64,000 nucleotides of DNA. It comes from Adineta vaga. Its lineage: Eukaryota; Rotifera. The translations under genes were made by a program, and so were the position numbers. The DNA lies in the NCBI GenBank assembly GCA_021613535.1, contig CP075495.1:1736001-1800000 (forward strand), given 5' to 3'. This document shows, piece after piece, positions 58,703-64,000 of this stretch. The first letter of the stretch is position 1; each line of letters begins with the position of its first letter. The notes beneath the pieces were generated by a model. The model searched no databases, was not told the DNA's origin, and was given only the letters and a program-made list of their open reading frames with translations.

Positions 58703-59800
58703 ATGGAATTCTTTCCGATTGTTTTCCTCGTTATCCTCTTGAAATTTTGTCCGATACAAATATCAGCTTTCTTTTTTAGCCGATCTAAATCTATAACATC
58801 AAAAGACTGTTGTATTAAATCAAAAATCAATGTGAATTGGATAAAAGCAAATCTTGGAAAAGATTTTCTTCGACAATTAACAATTGATTCGGATTTATAT
58901 GAAGAAGCGACACCTGAAAATATGTGTTATTTAATACATTTTCTTTTTCAACAAGCATCAATTAATAATAAACCAGTTACTATTAATGAAGGTTTATATT
59001 ATTAGAGATATAGAGATCATCTATAGATTTCTTTAGAAGTATTTGTTCTTTTCGATTCATCAAAACGAGTCTTTAATCGAATTATCAATTCGAAAGACAT
59101 TAAACAGCATAAATTGACTTCATTTGAACATAAATTTCGTCAATATCTCAAACGAATCAATCCATTCAAGAAAACAGATACCAAAATCAATGATAATTCA
59201 ACTGATCGTTATCCTACCTATGGAATGAATATACCTGATTCATGTATTGTTTTAAGAACGAAATATTTCCTTTGAAAAATCGAGAAAATAATTAATTCTT
59301 TAGGTTTGCCAAATAATTTTGATCGTATATTTCTTGGTGAACTTCCGTCATTTCCAAATGAATATGATGGTCAACGAATATTTATTAAACCAGATCGTGT
59401 TGCTTTTCGAGATGTGAAAACATTTGTAAAACAACGATTCTGTCAATTAATACATGGCGAAACGAAATCGCAATGTGTTAAAATTCGAGTTTTCCAAAAG
59501 AATAATGATAAAATCATATTGAATAAATGGATCAAAGTTCTATCAAAACTACGACTTGATCAACAGTATAAAAAACGAGCAATTCGATATGGTATCTATG
59601 AAATCGATCAACAAGCAAGAGATTTAGAAGCAACCACCAGTACGAATAAAGATATAAAACAATTTCGAAAATTATTAATCGAAAAATATGGACAAGATCA
59701 TCTTCGAATACGGCAAGGTCGCGAAATTATTTTAACTACAATGGAATTGAAAGAGAGTCGATTAACTTGTGAATCTCGGAAAGATAATAAACGTTGTTAA
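58703..59800 (+). CDS. Secreted protein of the same unrecognised family, tandem paralogue 2
   Basis: Three exons join in frame: 58703 to about 58991, about 59037-59255 and about 59305-59800. The start MEFFPIVFLVILLKFCPIQI gives a signal peptide. Shared blocks with the upstream paralogue are DCCIKSKINVNWIKAN, PENMCYLIHFLFQQASINN, EVFVLFDSSKRVF, YPTYGMNIPDSCLPNNFDRI, GQRIFIKPDRVAF and RQGREIILTTMELKESRLTC. The first intron falls inside a segment that is uninterrupted in paralogue 1, while the second intron is at the same place in both. The two genes diverged considerably (many changes outside the blocks), so the duplication is not recent. Confidence 0.75.
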
Positions 59801-59829
59801 TAAAAGCTTTATCTATACAATGACTAATT

Positions 59830-60671
59830 TTATTGAAATTCTTTATTATGTTCAACACTGATTGAATGGGTATTATTATCAATTGATTTTCTTGAATAGA
59901 AAAGTGAATTCGATGTTACGACACAGTTTTTGTTTGACGAGCGAATCCACTGTTGAGATTGATATGTGTTCATAATGTTTGTTGGATGATGATGATATTG
60001 ATAAAGATGTGAAAGTTCAGAATCTGGTATACATTTTGATGGATTATGAATTATTTCAATAGAAACACGATCTTGATCGATATTATCACCAGCAACAGTA
60101 TTATTGAGTTTTACAGATGATAGATGATCAAGATCGATTTCTCGAAGACTTTCTGCATCTTGCAGTTCTTTACGTAGAGTACGGATAAATTCCGATAGGA
60201 ACAATGGATCATCTGCATTGGATGATGGAGTTACTGAAATCGTTTTTATAATTGAATTGGAATCAATTTGATTTTGTTTTATACAAGTTTCAAGCTGAAA
60301 AAAAGTAGAATTTCGAATAGAATTAATGTTCGAATTCAATTTACATAGTTTTTTAGTGAAGAATTTGCGAATTGTTTTAAAAATTGTATAAGTTCATTCT
60401 AGTAAATGAATGATCAAAGGAAATATTCATCTAAGTTGTTTCTTACCACTTCATTATTCATTAGTTTTGTTGGATCTAGACTTTCGTGTGATATGGATGG
60501 TTTCTCATCAGAATTGTGTTCAAAACTGAGTAATGATTGATTAGATAAGTTTATCCTTGCTTCTGAATAAATATTCGAATTCATTTCTTGTCTGTTTTGT
60601 AGATTTATCAATAAATCAGTTGGTCGATTGATTAGTTCATGTGATTCTTGTACTAAAGATGTTTGTGACAT
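59830..60671 (-). CDS. Unrecognised Ser/Asn-rich protein
   Basis: Two exons join in frame: MSQTSLVQESHELINRPTD at 60671 to MNNEV, then an intron with a TTTTTTTCAG acceptor, then LETCIKQNQIDSNSIIK to the stop at 59830. The only ordered-looking stretch is LFLSEFIRTLRKELQDAESL, a likely helix. The rest is polar and probably disordered. A GAATAG acceptor-like sequence lies two bases before the ATG. It could be the 3' part of the neighbouring upstream gene rather than a separate gene, but the junction phases I tried do not fit. Confidence 0.5.
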
Positions 60672-60706
60672 ATCTATTCGACAAAGAAAATCATCATTGT
60701 TTTTTT

Positions 60707-62258
60707 TTATAACGAGAGATATTCTTTCAATGGATTACTTTCTTTTATTGAGAATAATTCATGTTGCTCGGAAGAAGTTTCCTGATGTTCTTGATGGATA
60801 TCTACTGGTATTGAATAATTTGGTGGTTCGATTAGAGGATTGTTTGATTTGATTGAAAGAGATGATTTCGTTTCTATAGACTGTGCAAAAAGAAAAACGA
60901 CACACTCAATTATAGATTCGTTGAAATGAAATTTTGTGCGGATTATTAGATTACCGATGAAGTGAATTTTGCGAATGTATTTGATTTCCTTCCATGAGAA
61001 TGTTTGCAATAGATTTTCTAAATCTTTCGTGTATTTCGTTAATAGTAATCAATTCATTATCTGTTCGATTAGAATATAATAATGTTATTGGTATTTCTGA
61101 TCTTTTCATTGGTGATTTTATTGGTTTTCCATAGAATTGTATAAAATCTTGATTGACTTCTAATTCTACACTTTTCATTTTCATCAATTGTTTAAAATGT
61201 ATTAGTCGATAGTTTTGCATCGCTTGTAAACGTTTCTGAAAGAAAAAGAAATCATAGAAAAATCGAAATCTATGTGACAAATCTTCTACCCAATTTGTTT
61301 CACACAAAGATTCGAACTTATCAAACAGATAGGTACAAAATGGTAGAAAATTCTTAATATTTCCATGTTCTACAAGAATGCTGAAATCTTCTTGAATAAT
61401 ACGAAGATTTTCATGTAACCACATCGATATATATTCATTAAGAATGTAATTAAACAATGGCTTTTCTAAAAAAAACAATTCGATTCTTTTCCATTAGAAA
61501 TGAAACTAAAAAGAAAAGTTTACTTTCAGGGTAATGACGTTGAAGAAGGTAATCAACGGCAGTCATTGTATAGAGTATTGCATGTTGAATTATGTTCGAA
61601 TTCTTTGAAAGTTCTGCTGATTGTTCATAGGATATTTTACAAGTACAACGAAGAAGAAAAAGAAGACAATCTATATGATTTTTTCCATGATGTAATAATG
61701 TTTCACGTCGAATTAAATCTTTGTAAATATTTGCTTTCAATCGATCTAAGTAATCATTTATAGATAAGATAAAATTAGAATATAATTTTGTTTGTTTAAT
61801 CGAATTGTATAGAACTAAATAGACTAATGTTTTATTATCCAAAATATCGTACAAAATCTACTTGGAAGTTTTCTATAAGATTGTTCAATAATTTCATTGA
61901 TATCTTGTGATGTATTCCTCAATGGATAATTATAATTTTTAGACAAATCACCATCTTTATCGATGTCATACAATATCTATCATAAAGAAACAAAAACAAT
62001 ACATGTTAAATCTTGAAACGAATAACTTTTGTTCAGATAAAATAAGCGTTATGATCATATTATTAACCTTACTAAACAAGAATCTTTGTTAATTGATATC
62101 ATCATATTATCATTTTCATTCATACAATTTGCACATTCACAACTACTACATGAACAATCATCATCATTTTCTGTATAGAATGGTAAATAATATTTATTCA
62201 TTGAAGAGAAAGAATATTTGATTCGATAGCGAAAAAACAAACGAATCCATAGAAACAT
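60707..62258 (-). CDS. Unrecognised helical protein, divergent from PACRG; one apparent frameshift
   Basis: The first exon starts at MFLWIRLFFRYRIKYSFSSM (62258) with a Cys-rich segment CSCSSCECANC. It splices (GTAAGG donor) to ILYDIDKDGDLSKNYNYPL and IEQSYRKLPSRF. At a run of four T (61853-61856 on the plus strand) the frame changes to LYDILDNKTLVYLVLYNSIK. Either a base is missing there or a 38-nt intron is used. Long helical segments follow (FILSINDYLDRLKANIYKDL, LQRHYPEKKPLFNYILNEY, ENLRIIQEDFSILVEHGNIK), with a 54-nt in-frame intron after LCETNW, then KRLQAMQNYRLIHFKQLMKM and a tail ending ESNPLKEYLSL. The last exon junction does not keep phase in my reading. No family is recognised. Confidence 0.5.
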
Positions 62259-62293
62259 TTTTCGATTTTGTTAAATTTTTCATTTTATTGAAA
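62259..62293. promoter_or_regulatory. 35-bp divergent promoter / 5' region
   Basis: Only 35 bp separate the start codon of the minus-strand gene (62258) from that of PACRG (62294). The promoter elements must be shared or lie inside the two genes, and 5' UTRs must be extremely short or overlapping. The segment is A/T-only in large part with no obvious TATA arrangement. Confidence 0.5.
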
Positions 62294-63118
62294 ATGTCTT
62301 CTTCTTGTAATTGTGTACCACCATTTTCAAATCAATCGCGTCAACGATATTCAATCGTTTGTCCTCTAATTCGATTGAAGATATTCAATAAACGATCTTA
62401 TCGATCTGAAATGTTTCGATTATTTTACGAACGTGGTGATCTTCCATGTGCTATTGAACATATAGCAAAAGGTCAAAAATTAAAATGGTTTATTGATAAT
62501 TTAGAAATGTTAAATCTCGATTATTATCTACCAATTTTTACAGATGGATTATGTGAATCTACATATCCGTACAGTTTCATTGCTTTTCAAGGTGAAAATA
62601 CTATGATCTATTGACATCTGTAATTGTCTTTTTTTGTTTAAATTATAGGTATTTTAGATTTAATTACACGTGCTTCACATAAGATTGATGATGAAACACT
62701 TGCAAAACTGATACGTCCTCTTAAACATGCACTCTATACGCATAATCCAATCATTATTCGTCGTGTTTTACACGTTCTTCAACAATTAGCTCGCGGAAAT
62801 GATGGAGCTCTTGGCATTATTTTAGTTTCTAATTTTAATCAACTTTTACCTATTATTAATATTATCAAAGAACGTAATCAATCGAAATATCGTCGTAAAC
62901 AAACAGAATGTCATCTAATCGATGATTTTGAAAGAAATACGGAAATTGATCTTGTTCGTTTAATTGATGAAACATTATTAGTACTTGAAGAATTCGGTGG
63001 ACAAGATGCTTTTATTAATATTAAATATTCCATACCTACTTATGAACAACAAATCGATGTTAAACAATTATCGTCAGCGCAAATGAATACAATTGTACAA
63101 CCATTTATGAAATTCTAA
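62294..63118 (+). CDS. PACRG: PACRG (parkin co-regulated gene) protein
   Basis: Two exons (62294-62591 and 62649-63118) join in frame. The protein carries the PACRG core: YRSEMFRLFYERGDLPCAIE, GQKLKWFIDNLEMLNLDYYL, PIFTDGLCESTYPYSFIAFQ, GILDLI, then a helical ARM-like region (VLHVLQQLARGNDGALGIIL) and EEFGGQDAFINIKYSIPTYE. PACRG is an inner-junction microtubule protein of ciliary doublets, together with FAP20/CFAP20. Rotifers depend on cilia, so the gene is expected. The IPTYE ending and GLCE motif favour PACRG over the PACRG-like paralogue. An insertion around NQSKYRRKQTECH is longer than in vertebrates. The poly(A) signal overlaps the stop codon. Confidence 0.92.
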
Positions 63119-63122
63119 TAAA
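63117..63122 (+). terminator. Poly(A) signal AATAAA overlapping the PACRG stop codon
   Basis: The hexamer begins on the second base of the TAA stop (63116-63118). Only 23 bp lie between the PACRG stop and the convergent fucosyltransferase stop, so the transcripts should overlap. Confidence 0.5.
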
Positions 63123-63141
63123 ATACAATGTCATTTTTTAT

Positions 63142-64000
63142 TTAACAATCTTCAAGAAAGAAATCATTCAAATTTTGATAATAAATTCGATTGTAATTTG
63201 TATTTAATCGATAACAAAGTTCACAAAAACGATAGTGTTCAATATCTTCTGATCGATAGAGAATTTGATATAATCGACGCCATCGATGATATTCTTCAAA
63301 TAATGTTCGATTACGATCGATTTCAATTAGATGTTCAGCTAAATCAGTTATTGTGAGAAAATCTTCTGCAAAAATAAATGATTTTGGTGGTGCTATTCTT
63401 TCTAAATATTGTTTATCACGTGGCCCAAACACAATCGGAATGATTCCAAACGCTAAAGAACGCCAGAATTTCTCCGTAATATAATCTCGACATGATTGTG
63501 ATTCAAATGCTAAATAAAACTTATTTCTTGTAAGTTCATATGTTTCACATTGAGAATGACGAGAACATGTAGTTGTTGTATTTTGTGAAACACATTTACC
63601 ATGTACACGAATAAATGGATAAGAGGAACGAAATTTTAGATAAAAATTAATGCGAGCTTTGGGTTGACAATTACTTATAAACCAAACTGCATTTGCTTGA
63701 CGTGTTTTAAATTGTTTATCGATATAAGAATTAAATTCTTTCAATCGCAAGAATTTATCACGAAAAAGAGTAATACCATAAGCACCGATATTAGCTTCTG
63801 CACTAAGACGATATGATATCGTCCAATTGAATTGATAGGATAGAGCACGTTTTACAATACCACCAGGCTCATCATGCCAAAATAACCAGATTTGATCGGG
63901 ATTACGTTCTTTTGGTAATTGATCAAAATTAATATCACTATGATGCATTAATAAAACATCTGCACTGTTAGATAAACTTCGATTGCATGTATATCTACAT
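63142..64000 (-). CDS. Alpha-1,3-fucosyltransferase (GT10), 5' end outside the window
   Basis: The frame is open from the window end at 64000 down to the stop at 63142-63144, so the visible 286 codons are the C-terminal part. GT10 motifs are clear: WLFWHDEPGG, the mid-domain NWTISYRLSAEANIGAYG, and the nucleotide-sugar region KFYLAFESQSCRDYITEKF, then WRSLAFGIIPIVFGPRD, APPKSFIFAEDF and FCELCYRLN. These enzymes transfer fucose from GDP-fucose onto GlcNAc or Glc in glycans, in the Golgi. The N-terminal cytoplasmic tail, membrane anchor and stem are not visible. An AATAAA-like sequence on the minus strand overlaps the stop codon. Confidence 0.93.
   Translation of the reverse strand, partial: CRYTCNRSLSNSADVLLMHHSDINFDQLPKERNPDQIWLFWHDEPGGIVKRALSYQFNWTISYRLSAEANIGAYGITLFRDKFLRLKEFNSYIDKQFKTRQANAVWFISNCQPKARINFYLKFRSSYPFIRVHGKCVSQNTTTTCSRHSQCETYELTRNKFYLAFESQSCRDYITEKFWRSLAFGIIPIVFGPRDKQYLERIAPPKSFIFAEDFLTITDLAEHLIEIDRNRTLFEEYHRWRRLYQILYRSEDIEHYRFCELCYRLNTNYNRIYYQNLNDFFLEDC

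Noticed and set aside
1-64000. CRISPR arrays, operons with Shine-Dalgarno sites, rRNA or tRNA genes, intact transposase or retroelement genes
   Set aside because: None was found. The window is eukaryotic, and no reverse transcriptase, integrase or transposase motif or tRNA-like cloverleaf was recognised by eye.

Overview
The window is nuclear DNA from an animal with a compact, AT-rich genome. Introns are mostly 50-80 nt with GT/AG ends, coding exons are rich in Gln, Asn and Ser, and the gene set is metazoan: semaphorin-5-like, ASPP/p53BP2, NEK6/7 kinase, Polycomb-type chromobox, caspase, PACRG, a rhodopsin-type GPCR. A few genes look foreign to animals: an intronless P450-BM3-type P450-reductase fusion, a plant-type alpha-L-fucosidase, and a RING/TRAF protein fused to a domain otherwise familiar from bacterial and fungal secreted proteins. 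Tiny introns, low GC and these genes together point to a bdelloid rotifer (Rotaria/Adineta-like). That assignment is an inference; no rRNA or other marker is present.

Layout. 0.4-1.9 kb: cysteine-rich, chitin-binding-like gene in several frames, possibly degenerate (+). 2.2-4.0 kb: caspase with an unusual prodomain (-). 4-7 kb: mostly noncoding, with a small hairpin element and a gene remnant. 7.0-14.2 kb: minus-strand block of NEK6/7 kinase, UBE2J2-type E2, CYP102-like P450-reductase and RING/TRAF E3. 15.8-17.9 kb: nicotinate phosphoribosyltransferase. 18-21.3 kb: low-complexity desert. 21.3-26.2 kb: semaphorin-5-like receptor/ligand. 27-32 kb: three small genes of unknown role, two encoding membrane proteins. 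32.6-38 kb: ASPP and a NYN ribonuclease. 38.1-39.1 kb: proline-rich, probably myristoylated protein (-). 39.5-43.4 kb: alpha-L-fucosidase, SPATA22-like and chromobox genes (+). 43.8-48.3 kb: F-box protein, farnesyl-diphosphate synthase, coiled-coil protein. 48.3-51.2 kb: second desert. 51.2-54 kb: claudin/PMP22-like protein, PAN-like secreted protein and a convergent GPCR. 55-57.1 kb: ankyrin-repeat gene and an uncharacterised gene (-). 57.4-59.8 kb: tandem secreted paralogues of an unrecognised family. 59.8-62.3 kb: two unrecognised genes (-), the second divergent from PACRG. 63.1-64 kb: GT10 fucosyltransferase, cut by the window end.

The genes do not form one pathway; this is an ordinary dense stretch of genome. 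Recurrent structural themes are splice-acceptor sequences directly before start codons (suggesting spliced-leader trans-splicing or 5' UTR introns), very tight convergent 3' ends and a 35-bp divergent promoter. At least four genes look one nucleotide short at one place, so conserved protein segments continue in another frame. The most biologically interesting items are the P450 fusion, the chimeric RING/TRAF protein, the SPATA22-like meiotic gene, and the tandem secreted paralogues.
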